64,000 nucleotides of DNA, from NCBI GenBank assembly GCA_947034885.2, contig OX344752.2:11346001-11410000 (forward strand), read 5' to 3'. This DNA comes from Thuidium tamariscinum. Its lineage: Eukaryota > Streptophyta > Bryopsida > Hypnales > Thuidiaceae. Within the stretch, counting starts at the first letter, position 1. Every line of letters begins with the position of its first letter. The notes beneath the pieces were generated by a model. That model saw nothing but the letters and a program-made list of their open reading frames with translations. It searched no databases and was not told the DNA's origin. The position numbers and the translations under genes were made by a program. Below, piece by piece: positions 50,174-60,703 of this stretch.

Positions 50174-50440
50174 TGGGGCGCGTGCGTTCCGTGCGAGGGC
50201 GACTGCGGGTGGGGCGAGTGCGGGAAGGGCGACCGCACGAGGGCGATCGCGGGTCCTTTAAAGGACCTGTTTTGCGGTCTGGGCGACCGCGCCTGGGCGA
50301 GTGCGCGAAGGGCGACCACGGGAAAGGCGACCGCGGGTCCTTCACAGCAGTGGCGACCGCGGATAGGGCGACCGCGGGTCCTTTTACGAGGTCATTTATT
50401 TCTAAATTTCCCGCCTTCTGACTTGGGCGACCACAGGTTG
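50160..50440. repeat. GC minisatellite module 3 (5' of coiled-coil 1)
   Basis: About 12 copies or variants of GGGCGACCGCGGGT on the plus strand, several followed by CCTTT. It begins right at the promoter core and ends about 50440. Relative to the gene the unit reads ACCCGCGGTCGCCC. Confidence 0.87.
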
Positions 50441-51299
50441 TTCACCAAGGAAATCTGAATTTTGGATTTCGCCCTCTGAAAAATAGTTGTAGAAATGAAA
50501 AGGAAGCCGATGTGAACTAAAAAAAGGATTCATGGGAAGAAATGGTGTGTAAAAGAACAAGGAAATGCCCATTTTTTCAAAAAATAAAAGTTTATAAAAA
50601 TAAAAAGGGAAATCATATTAACTAAAGAATGCTCATTTGGAGAAAATTCCATGAGAAAATAAATATAAAAATAACACAATCAATGAAAGGCTTGAAAGAA
50701 AAATGCATTGTAGGAATGAAAAGAAAAATCTCAGTATCAATAAAAAAAAATCATGAATTCAACTACAATAGTGCAGTAATGACCTGAAGTATGTCAAAGC
50801 TAAATGCTCAATAATGTAATTGAATGCCTATATAAGTTAAAATGCAATGGTATACATTTCCACCAATATTTGGTGTGTAATTTTTGAGCATAGGAAGCTG
50901 AGATTCATTTTATATAGATTAATAATGATGTCCAAAGTTGTACACCATCTAATTTGGTGGGAAAAATATCTAACTAAAGAAATTGTTGCAAAAGTATTCT
51001 ATATAAAAATAACTACCAAGTGGACTACTAAGTATTATTCAACCTTCTTTTTTGGATCCATATTGCTTACATAAAAAAATATAGAAGCATGTCTATTCTT
51101 TATTGTTTTTTTATTTAAGTTGAAGGTGACATTTGAGAGCCATTGTAAATACAAAATCACATCATTTCTTTGTTTTCCTTACGACCCCCAATCAACATCC
51201 AAGAGCATAATAAAACATGAATTTCTTTTTTGGGTTTTAGAATATGATGATTATGGTGTGAAAGACCCTGAATCCAAAAGCACATTAGCCTTGTTTTTG
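50441..51299. other. Gene-free AT-rich sequence
   Basis: No gene or clear repeat was seen. Confidence 0.4.
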
Positions 51300-51730
51300 T
51301 GGGAGGTTTCTATTGGGAACCTCATTTAATTCTAAGACATATTTTTTTATTTTTTTAGAAAGTTTCCCATCATAACTTCATTAAATTCAAAAGAGCATTT
51401 TCTTTTAAGAGGTTCACATCAGAAATCTCATTTAATTATAAAACTAATATCTTAATTATTTAGTAAGGGTTTTCATTAGGAACCTTATTTAATTCAAAAA
51501 CATATTTATCTTGAACCCCTTTTTTTAAAGGGTTCCCACTGAGAACTTCATTGCACTCAAAAACACATTTTTTTGGATGTGGTTCCCATTGGAAACCTCA
51601 TTTATTTCAAAAACACAATTCCCTCTTTTTTTGGCGTGGTTTACATTGCAAACCTCATTTCATAAAAAAAAACAATTTCCCTCTTTTTCAAAAGAGGTTT
51701 GCATTGGGAACCTCATTCAATCCAATAATT
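51300..51730. repeat. Diverged tandem repeat, unit about 50-64 bp, 7-8 copies
   Basis: Each unit carries a GGTTCCCATTGGGAACCTCATTT-like palindromic block followed by AATTCAAAAACACATTT. The blocks centre near 51316, 51376, 51424, 51479, 51543, 51591, 51651 and 51706. Frames running across it are repeat artefacts. Confidence 0.72.
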
Positions 51731-52499
51731 TGTTTTATTTTATAAAAAATTTGGTTCTTGTTGTGCATAAACTCATATGCATTAAATTCTGTGATGCCTT
51801 ATTTGGAATACTCATTCAAAAGATGTTAAGTGATATAACCTCACCTTTGGAATTCTCGGAAAAAAATTAAATTTTTAAGCTATTAGTAGTTGAGGTTAGG
51901 GGTCAACTTTAAATCAACCTCTACTTAAATAACTATTTAGAGAGAACAAAACATTATTTTCTTTAGGGTGAAATCGTAGATCAAATATTGAAAGATTCCT
52001 TAGTTATTGGTCACAGGATTGATGATATCATCATTTGGAACATGAAGGGGGGGGATTTTAGTGCTCAATTTCCTTTTCTATCTAGCCTTTCGGCCCTTTT
52101 CAAGCTTGGCCGCTTTGTATATTGGATTCATCTTAATGCAATAGTTCTTCCATTTTTTCAAATACATATTTAATTTTATTTTTTGCAAATTCATTTCAAA
52201 AATAAAGTATTACAAAATCTAAATTCAAAGTGGAAAAATTTTAGGATCTAAATATTCTAAAACGTAGGTATTGTATATGGTATTATTGTCCAACAATATG
52301 TTATAATCTTATTAAAATATCAAGGATTATTTTGAGTTTTCTTCTATTCTAATCCTTGCCTTTATCCTTTACAAATTAATATCAATCCTCTTTAGTTTTT
52401 TGAGATAGGACAAGTTCTTATACACTTTAACAATTCCTTAAAATTATAAGCGTACAAGTTCTAACTAGGTAAATGCAGAGATTATCAAGGTAAAGAAAA
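51731..52499. other. Gene-free AT-rich sequence
   Basis: No gene is supported. Short frames near 51988-52173 are featureless. Confidence 0.4.
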
Positions 52500-53512
52500 T
52501 ATAATATTATCACTTATGGAATTATGGATCAAGAGAGTATAAATAGGTATGCCACAACTATAGAATATTTCAACGTGTTTATAACATATACCCTATAATA
52601 TAAGTGTGTATAACATAAGTGTACTAGAAATCTCTTTTCTATGATCCAGACACGTATATTATAAGTGAATCGTCTTCTAGTCTTAGGGACTCACATTCTT
52701 AGGCTCATATAGTAGCATCCGTCACGAGTTTTAAGAGGGATTTGGGATGCAATAGATCTCCCATTTGTTCAAAAAATAAAAAATAAAAAATTGTACAATG
52801 GTTTGTAAAGTTCTTCATTTAATTCAATATTCAAAATTTATTACAATAATTAAAATATAATGTGTAGGATAATTCTTTGAAATTTGAACCATTGAAATTA
52901 GCATTTTCAATTCTAGAATTGAACTACTAACAACTTAGTCTTTGAAATCATTCAATATTCCTATCTACTTGCTATGTTTTCCCAAAATGTTATACACTTC
53001 CAAATGGTTAAAAAGTTCTCAAGTATATTATCAATTGCCTCTAAACATTGGTATAAATAAGCACCACCATTTACGGCAATTGTTTTATATAAATGTGATT
53101 GTATGAAGGGCAACTTCCAGATTTTCTTACATGTCACGGCCCTCAAAAGAATTTCAACCAATTCAAATGTTAATAGCAAGGTAATTCTCATGATAGAAAA
53201 ATTTGAAATTTCCTCCACCACTTTTCAAACTAGCATAATATAGGATACTACAACTATATGTGCCTCAATTCATTTTTTTCCTCAAAATCTACTACTTGTA
53301 TTCAAAAGAGCAATTATGGATAAAACAAAATTCAAATCACTTAGAGGTTTAAAATTCATAGTTGGAGAATGTTCATTGAATTGCATTCAAAGATTTGCAT
53401 TAGTTTGGCAAAGGTATAACCTCTTCTAATTCTTCACTCCATTTGGCTCAAATGCTTTGTTCTATTAAATGTTAGATTTTAGTACAATGAGATTTTCCAT
53501 TTACTAAAAAAC
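52500..53512 (-). repeat. Right arm of the 1-kb inverted repeat pair
   Basis: Reverse-complement partner of 46785-47830, including the MITE-like part near 52550-52735 (GGCTCATATAGTAGCATC) and an outer end at CCATTTACTAAAAA. The two arms bracket the coiled-coil 1 gene, its promoter core and GC module 3. Confidence 0.75.
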
Positions 53513-53564
53513 TAGGATACAATACATTAAACTATTCCCTAATGACAAATTTTTAGTTGTCATG

Positions 53565-53733
53565 TAAAGCGACCGCCTTTAGAGCGACCACACTTCACAA
53601 TTTATTTATTTATTTTGAACCAAAGGGGCAAGCCCTCTGCATGAAGAAGCTTAACAAAATTTGCAAACCCTGAAAGTAAGGCAACCGCGGGTAAGGGGCG
53701 ACCGCGCCTCAAGGGCGATCGCCAGTGCCACAA
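53565..53733. repeat. Small GC minisatellite remnant
   Basis: AGCGACCGCC and AGCGACCACAC at 53567-53600, then GGCAACCGCGGGTAAGGGG and CGACCGCGCC at 53680-53725. These are the same unit as the larger modules, in plus orientation. Confidence 0.7.
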
Positions 53734-53774
53734 GTTGCGTCAGAACACACTACCATTCCAGGCTCGATCGGCCC

Positions 53775-54128
53775 TTAAGAGAATATTCTATTTACTAAAT
53801 AGGTTTCATCCAGTGTCCCGCAATGCTCTATCAGCAGGGTTGAAGTTCGAGTTTCAACGAGACATTTCTCGATTTTATCCATCTTCAGAAGTTTTTTGTT
53901 GTAGACATCATAAACTCGATTGAAAACATGATGAGCACTTTTCACTTGCAGCTCCGACGACACGGGATTATCTCGACACTTGGCAGTGCACAGCACAATT
54001 GCCTTCCCGAGCAAAACTTCCACCACATTCTCATTCTCAACTCCCTTGATACTGCCTTGCGATATAAACACCTCCTTCCCGGCCTTGCGTGGAGGAAGCT
54101 CTTTCTTCAGAGTAAGGGAGCTCCTCAA
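53775..54128 (-). pseudogene. BAH-domain gene fragment
   Basis: The minus-strand frame contains KEVFISQGSIKGVENENV, VEVLLGKAIVLCTAKCRDNP, KSAHHVFNRVYDV and a following LKMDKIEKC. This resembles the C-terminal half of the BAH domain of plant chromatin readers of the ASI1 type, where ELFLASGEG, GKC.VLC and FYR.FDV are the corresponding positions. The first strand of the domain and any partner domain (RRM or PHD) are absent. GC minisatellite abuts the 5' side and a smaller remnant lies 40 bp beyond the 3' side. The call as BAH is by motif memory only and should be checked. Confidence 0.5.
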
Positions 54129-54280
54129 ACGCGGTCGCCCCCCAGCCGCTGTCGCCCCCCAGCCGCGGTCACCCCCAGCCGCGGTCGCCCTCCAGTCGCG
54201 GTCGCCCTACCCGCGGTCGCCCTACGCACCCGAGGTCGCCTACCCGCGGTCGCGTCTGGATCCGCACGCGCCTGGGGCGA
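54127..54280. repeat. GC minisatellite module 4 (5' of the kinase gene)
   Basis: About nine copies of CGCGGTCGCCC with CCCAGC, CTACC or TACC spacers, read on plus in the same direction as the kinase gene. It ends where the inverted GGCGACTTCGGGT of the promoter core begins. Confidence 0.87.
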
Positions 54281-54375
54281 CTTCGGGTACTTAAGCAGTC
54301 TCCGGGACCGCATTCGCCATCTTGCCTCGGCCTTGCGCATTGTCTTTCACCCGCCTTGGAGTGGCTGAATGCATG
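54275..54375 (+). promoter_or_regulatory. Shared core promoter, copy of the kinase gene
   Basis: GGCGACTTCGGGTACTTAAG at about 54277-54295 is followed by GCAGTCTCC, a partly decayed inverted partner. TTGCGCATTG at 54333 and TCACCCGCCTTG then GTGGCTGAATGCATG (54347-54375) follow, at the spacing seen at 50.1 and 60.7 kb. TACTTAA takes the TATA position, about 185 bp before the ATG. Confidence 0.65.
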
Positions 54376-54475
54376 CCCGTGGGCCGGGGTCCTTTATTCG
54401 ATTTTGGGGGGATTTTTTTGTCATTTTGATCTATAAAATTCCTCAAAGCTACGGTGAAGCTTTCAATTACACGCA

Positions 54476-56131
54476 ATGTCCAACCCAATAGAAGATGGCG
54501 ACGTGAGGTACAAAGGTATTTTGGATACTCATCCAATATTCTCAGAAATGCCTAATCCCACAGAGGGTACCAGTACCTTGAGGCGAAAATCCCTTTGGGA
54601 TTTGGATGATCCACAACACTTTCTAGAGCCTATATTTACAAGCGAAACAACAGGGAATGAAGCTCGATTGAAGAAAAAGAAGTCCAGGTCTGCTCATGAT
54701 AAGGATCCAACATATCCTCCTTCAAGTTATACGAAGTATGCATACGAGGTGTGCCTTCAATGGTACGCTGGCAAAAGTGTACAATTTTTGGAGGCAAACT
54801 ATTTGAGGGATGCTGGAACAGGCACGGAGAAGCTAACGGGGGATTTGGAGGCCCGAATCTTAAGCAAGTGTTATGAATCAGAGGACTTCAAAGACGTGGA
54901 CTTAACGTACAATTCCAGATTTTGTGATTGGATGACTGATACTATTCAGGCAGTAACTTTTAATACCAAGAAATTGATGATAGAGTTCCGTGCACCAACC
55001 ACAGGACGAGTGGAAGATGAAGAGGCAAAGGAATTCCGTGCGAAGATGGAGTGGTGGCATACTACGTCCAAGAGATTGTCAAAGTTTGGACCGAGGGGTT
55101 TCAAGTGGAAAAATGACGCTGTGAAGGCTGCATTTGCAAGAGATGGTGGAGTGAGTATCATATGGATTCCACCCACAGCAAAGGTTGAGGCCCTCGGTGG
55201 TTTTTCTCGTGAAGGTGGCCACGGAAAGGTGCGAAAGGTTCGAATAACAGGTCTAGATACCATTCCACCAAATATTGCTCTTGCGGGGAAAATGCCAAAA
55301 ACGAAGGACTTGCGTGATCAACGGGTGGAGCGGTCCGTAGAGGCCTTGGCATGCCCTTTAAATCATGCAGGCTTAATTAAGTTTTTTGCCTTAAACTCAA
55401 TTACCATGGAAGCGTATACATTGTGGTGGAATGGAGGTCATTTGGGTGACTTACTGAATGTGGATAAGCTGGTGTCACGAACTACTGAATGGCACGAAGT
55501 GCATCGAATCAGAGAACTTCCTGAAGAGAAACAAAAGGAAGTTAGCCTTTTTCGAAGGCATAAGGCAAAGTTGGCATGGACCTTGGTGTATGTGACTCAC
55601 CTCATGCACCAATCATCAGTGCTACACAACGATTTATCTCCGAGAAATGTATTGTTGCACTATCCTGATTATTCAAATGAAATAATCAACATTGGGATTT
55701 GTGATTTTGGAATTACAAGCCGTGTAAACGAAAAAGCCCCATCGCATTATGGATATCCTACCAAGGAAGAGACACGAAAGCAACAAGAGGGACGATGGTG
55801 GGTGGTTCCAGAGTTGTTTTATACATTTGGACCACCTAATTCGGATACAAGCATACCAATTATGCAATCGAGGCATAAATATACAAAGCAGTCAGACTCG
55901 TATTCTATTGGAAAGCTGGTGGAAGCTATGAAGATTGGGGATATGTATCCTTTTGACAAAGAGACATTCACAACGATGGATGCATGTAGGTATTTTGCTA
56001 TGAAGGTGGGCCAACTCAAAAATGAAGATCTGAAGGAGAGACCAACATGTACAGAGGTGGTGAATTTGGTCCTGGGGCCTCCATGGTATATGAAGCCTCC
56101 AACATTTGTATTGCGCGATTCCCCCCTGTAG
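54476..56131 (+). CDS. Intronless protein kinase with novel N-terminal region, 551 aa
   Basis: Residues 1-235 have no recognised domain (acidic and basic stretches, W-rich segment near 190-212). A kinase domain fills about 236-535. It has a glycine-rich loop GGFSREGGHGKV (241-251), a candidate lysine at 272, a helix-C glutamate near 286-289, catalytic loop LHNDLSPRNVLL (D386, N391; HND instead of HRD), CDFG (409-412), a PE pair at 445-446 replacing APE, SDSYSIGKL (473-481) and the subdomain XI arginine (ERPT). All core catalytic residues are visible, so activity is plausible. The substrate is unknown. It lies downstream of GC module 4 and the shared promoter core. Start chosen as the first ATG in frame after the core. 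Confidence 0.87.
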   Translation: MSNPIEDGDVRYKGILDTHPIFSEMPNPTEGTSTLRRKSLWDLDDPQHFLEPIFTSETTGNEARLKKKKSRSAHDKDPTYPPSSYTKYAYEVCLQWYAGKSVQFLEANYLRDAGTGTEKLTGDLEARILSKCYESEDFKDVDLTYNSRFCDWMTDTIQAVTFNTKKLMIEFRAPTTGRVEDEEAKEFRAKMEWWHTTSKRLSKFGPRGFKWKNDAVKAAFARDGGVSIIWIPPTAKVEALGGFSREGGHGKVRKVRITGLDTIPPNIALAGKMPKTKDLRDQRVERSVEALACPLNHAGLIKFFALNSITMEAYTLWWNGGHLGDLLNVDKLVSRTTEWHEVHRIRELPEEKQKEVSLFRRHKAKLAWTLVYVTHLMHQSSVLHNDLSPRNVLLHYPDYSNEIINIGICDFGITSRVNEKAPSHYGYPTKEETRKQQEGRWWVVPELFYTFGPPNSDTSIPIMQSRHKYTKQSDSYSIGKLVEAMKIGDMYPFDKETFTTMDACRYFAMKVGQLKNEDLKERPTCTEVVNLVLGPPWYMKPPTFVLRDSPL

Positions 56132-56426
56132 TGATGAATGCATTAGTTGAAGGCAAATTGTTGAGCTATTAGAAGAAATTGTTGGCAACAATGTGAGCCT
56201 ATCATTTTGTATTACTATACACGAATATATAAATTTTTCTTTGGCAAAACAAAGTGTACATACCATTGCCTTCCATGCATTGTATTTTAAAAGTTAAAAT
56301 ATAATTTATCTTGGAGTCAAATTTGTCTTCACTGTGAGTTGAAATGTCATATGACATGTTTGTATCAAGTCCATAAGATCACCTTTTTGGGGAGTATGGG
56401 GAAATAATATATTACGCAGGCTTTAT
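56132..56426. other. 3' flank of the kinase gene
   Basis: Probable 3' UTR followed by AT-rich sequence. No separate feature was seen before the foldback element. Confidence 0.4.
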
Positions 56427-57517
56427 GGGTGATTGCATGAAACACTTGTACTGCTGTGTTGCATCATGTTTTGTGGTGACTAGTTTTTTAGCCATAACTT
56501 ATGTTTTTTAGCTCCAAATGATTCAAATTTTTAAAAATGGGTACTCATAACTATTATACATCATTTAGAATTTTTGAAGATTTAAAAAAAATATTTTACT
56601 ATTTTTAAATAGCCCCCAATTTTTTGTCACATATTCCAATTTAGGGGTTTTTAGTACTATTTAGAACCCCAAAAAAAGAATTTTGAGCTGAAATTTTGAG
56701 AGAATGTTTTTTTAGTAGAATTATAGCTTACCTCCAAAGGAATTATAAAAATAGTCATTTTTTGGATGTATAGAAGTCCACAAAGAGACCTTCTTTCTAC
56801 TTGCTTTTTGAAACATATTAAACATTTTTTTGGTGATTTTCTTGGTCAAGCCTTATCACCAAAAAATCTTCTCAAATGGCCAATTTTTATTTTTATTTTC
56901 AAAAATGTTTTTTATTTTTTATTAATTAGAACATTGAAGTATGTATTTTCTTCACCGGAATTCTATGTGTTCTATGTCCAAAATCCTAGTGAAGAAAAAT
57001 ACAACTTCAACATTTTAATTTGTAAAAAATAGAAAAAACAAATTTAATGAAATCTAAAAATTGGCCATTTGAGAAGACTTTTTGGTGATAAGGCTTGACC
57101 AAGAAAATCACCAAAAAAATGTTTAATATGTTTCAAAAAGCAAGTAGAAAGAAGGTCTCTTTGTGGACTTCTATACATCCAAAAAATGACTATTTTTATA
57201 ATTCCTTTGGAGATAAGCTACAAGTCTACTAATAGAATATCCACTCAAATATTCAACTCAAAATTCGGTTTTCTGGGTTCTAAATAGTACTAAAAACCCC
57301 ACAATGTCAAAGTGTGACAAATTAACAAAATTGAATTTTAAATATCAAATGTTTTTTTTTAATTTGTAAGAAATAAGAATAATAATTTGAGTCAAGATAT
57401 CGAGGAAGTGTTTTTTTATTTTGGACACTTAGTTTTTTATTCAAAAGTTAGAGCCATCTTAAAGCGGTCAACCCAAAAAAACGCAACAAATAGTACAAGT
57501 GTTTCGTGCATTCACCC
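56427..57517. mobile_element. Long foldback element with GGGTGATTGC-type ends (1091 bp)
   Basis: The left end GGGTGATTGCATGAAACACTTGTAC is answered by GTACAAGTGTTTCGTGCATTCACCC at the right end. Inner arms of about 140 bp (56762-56890 and 57055-57188) are near-perfect inverted copies around a 165-bp loop. Subterminal blocks (AGCCATAACTTATG, TTTACTATTTTTAAATAGCCCCC) resemble those of the DDE element at 25316, so it belongs to the same or a sister family. A transcript would form a very long hairpin. No clean target duplication is visible. Confidence 0.85.
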
Positions 57518-58882
57518 TTAATATGCTCACAAATTTCATGCTCATGCCTCATGGAGTCATGGCTCTTAGCTCACAAGCTCTTTGTTGCAAGCTCTCATAC
57601 AAGTGTCGTTGAAAGTGAACGTGTTCAAATTACTTGTTAAATTGTGTTAAAGGATTTTCATTATTTTGTCATTTTTTATTTTTATTTTTTTTAAAAATAT
57701 TTTGTCATATTTTTAAATAGTCACTTGATTGCTTGAAGTCAATGACATTGACATGTTTGTTGGCCCTTTAGTGTGCAATTTTTTTTCCCAATAATAGACA
57801 ATATTGAGTAAAATTACAATTCCCAAAATGTTATAGGTTTCTTTTGTCCATAGTACTCTATAGTATAAGGGATTTTTTTCCTCTAGTAATTTACATCCTT
57901 AAAGATTTAAAATAGACTTAAGAGATATGGGACTTCAAACAACAAAGGACCCAAACATTTGAGACTTCATTCACTTCAAGAGTTCAAGTTGGTAGTAATT
58001 AAATAAAATATGATGAGCCTTTATCCGTATAGTGAAACTAAAAAGTCCTTGATAATTGTATCCTCCATTTCTTTGCTCCTCAATCCTTACGTGCAAAGAT
58101 TTTTAGGTGATTTTTTAGATTAGAGATGAATTAGAGATGAATTGACATGATTGACTAGTGCATGTATTCAGAATTTGAATTTTCTATTAAAAATTTCCGA
58201 TCATTATGAAATATGAATTTATGAAGAAAGCTTAAAAGAAACTAATATTCAATACTTAATCCTTGAAGGGCAAAGGGGGACATAATGTACTTACTCGAAA
58301 TTTTCAATGACAAATTCCCGATAGGGCAAAACTAATTTAAGTCTTCATTCTTAATACACAAAGAAAACTTTAATTTTATTTTCAAATTTTATTTATTATA
58401 AATCTGAAAAATATTACCCTAAACGTAGAGTTCTAGAATTATAGTGTGAATGTATGATAGAAAATACCAAATAATTAGAATGATTCCAATTTTCTGGGAA
58501 GATGTTTCTATTTATGGAATGATAATAAAAGATTTATAAAATTTGAAAATTTACACATATATAGTTTTTATAAAAATGTTAAGATCCAATTTGGCCAATT
58601 TCCCTATTTTTTACAAATTGAAAAATAAAAGTGCCTATTTCCATGAGCCATTTGTATTTTTCTAGTTCACCACTTCACCTACTTAGAAACCTTTTCTACA
58701 CTTTTCCTTCATCGGATATCTTCTTCTAGAAGAAATATACATTCCCTATATTTTTTATATTTTTTAAAAATTGTTTTTGTATTTTGAAAGTACTCCCGGA
58801 AAATCAAGAGTACTATGGCCAAAGTGTACCAAAACCGGTCAACCCTCCTATGAAGATAGGCTGTTTGTTTGTTTGGATGTTT
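57518..58882. other. Gene-free AT-rich sequence
   Basis: About 1.4 kb with no supportable gene or clear repeat family. Confidence 0.4.
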
Positions 58883-59177
58883 GTTACGTTGAGATCTCCC
58901 GGACCGTGAGTCCCCCGGGTGCGTGTTTGGTACCATTGGAAAGCCCTCGGCGAGGAGGGGTGCACGGGCTTTGATTCATGGTGTTCTGACCTACGGTATG
59001 AAAGTTATTGAATTTTGAAGTTTCTATATGTTACGTTGAGATCTCCCGGACCGTGAGTCCCTCGGGTGCCTGTTTGGTACCGTCGGAAAGCCCTCGGCGA
59101 GGAGGGATGCACGGGCTTTGATTCACGGAGTTCCAACCTACGAAATGAAAGTTATTGAATTTTGAAGTTTTTATACA
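58883..59177. repeat. Two tandem 147-bp GC-richer units
   Basis: GTTACGTTGAGATCTCCCGG starts at 58883 and again at 59030. The units share the CGTGAGTCCC, GGTACCRTYGGAAAGCCC and CGGCGAGGAGG blocks and end in GAAAGTTATTGAATTTTGAAG. Identity is above 90% by eye. Confidence 0.85.
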
Positions 59178-60575
59178 TTTATAAAAATATTTTTTTCTTT
59201 TCTTTTAGACCGTGGCAACGGCACGGGCCACCCTAGTCTTTCTTGAACTTACGATAAATGGTCTACAACATAAAATTCTTTGAAAGATCTAACATGTTGA
59301 ATACTTGAATTAGAATTTGAACAATTTTAATTAAAAGAAAGTTGTCGAACTTGTCAAAATGTAGACAATTTTTTCAATTTACAACAAATTCCAAGAAGCT
59401 CAAAATAGGCCTTGGCGCCTTGTCATTAAGGAGTTAATGGCTTTACGTGTGGAGAAGTTTCTTGTGCCATTCCATGTTTGATAGTTTTGCTATAGATCTT
59501 GAATAAAGTACAAGATTTCAATTTAGAAATTTTGAATGGAAACGAAATTTAATTCCAAATATTCGGTTTTGTTACCTTTTATGAATAGCTAATTGGTTAA
59601 GTTTGAATGTCAAAATGAAGTTATAAATTTGTAATGGGAGAAACCAAGAAAATATTGAAAGGCACTATATTTTTTTATTTTCTTTAATGATTTTAGATTG
59701 GCTTACTGACATATTGGATATTTGGATGAGGAAATGGAGTTTGTCATCATGCTTTACAATAATTTGTTTATTACATTTTGGAAGAATGGATGTGAATTCA
59801 TTTATTCATGGTATATTTAACTTCTTTATCTTATATACTATTATAGATTGAATTCCTTTATTTTGTTTTGTTTGCAATATTTTCAAAGAAGGAAGAAAAT
59901 GATAGATAGTACTGAACTATGTTGTTTAGAAATCATTTAAACCATAGGGATGGTCAATTATGTTATTCCATCAACACTTTTTTGCCATTTTGGCATGTAC
60001 AATAATTTTCTACCTTTGCCTATTTACAATTTATTTCCCTTATCATATATAATTTGAATAGTTTTAAAACCTTTTAATACAGTATCAAATTTGTTTTTTT
60101 CGTAAATATAGAAGAAGACTACTATTTTTTAACTACTTGCAAAACCATTTCTAGATACATGAGAGGTTCCTCAGAAATAAATTATTGAAAATAGATATCT
60201 TTTTTTTGGTGAACTATTATCTTCAAAGATTATAGAAAGTTACAACACAAAGGATTTTTCGATTTCAACCATACAAAATTCTTACAAATTTGGGACTTCA
60301 CGACTTTAGGGGATGCTAACTTCGTAGAAGTCACTGAACTAATCATTAACCAGTAAATGGCCAGGGCCTATTTTGAGCTCCTTCGAATTTGCTTTCATTA
60401 AAACGGAATGTAAACATTTTCATAAGTTTTTATTATTTCACTCTTGATTAGAAATGACAAACATTATCATCAAAGGTTGCATAGGAAAAAAAATATATCA
60501 CTTATAGAGTGAAAGACTATAATATTTGATAATGAAGGTGTTAAAACAACAAAAGAACTAGAAGCCCCAAACCCG
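59178..60575. other. Gene-free AT-rich sequence
   Basis: No gene is supported. T/A-rich sequence leads up to GC module 5. Confidence 0.4.
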
Positions 60576-60700
60576 AAGGCGCGGTCGCCCATCCCGCAAA
60601 CGCGCACCCGTGGTCGCGCACCCGCGGTCGCACCCCACGAACGCGCACCTTCCTGGACTCGCGGTCGCCTTGAATGCGCAGTCGCCCTTGCGCACGCGCC
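60576..60700. repeat. GC minisatellite module 5 (5' of coiled-coil 2)
   Basis: About seven variants of CGCGGTCGCCC or CGCGGTCGCAC on plus, interleaved with AACGCGCACC and GCGCACGCGCC. It reads in the same direction relative to the gene as modules 1, 3 and 4. Confidence 0.85.
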
Positions 60701-60703
60701 CTA

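Noticed and set aside
50043..50345. Minus-strand 100-codon arginine/proline-rich ORF
   Set aside because: Lies within GC module 3 and the promoter core.
51551..51870. Plus-strand ORFs of 64 and 97 codons
   Set aside because: Run through the 50-64 bp tandem repeat and show repeated low-complexity peptide.
55892..56266. Minus-strand 124-codon ORF
   Set aside because: Antisense shadow of the kinase C-terminus and its 3' flank.
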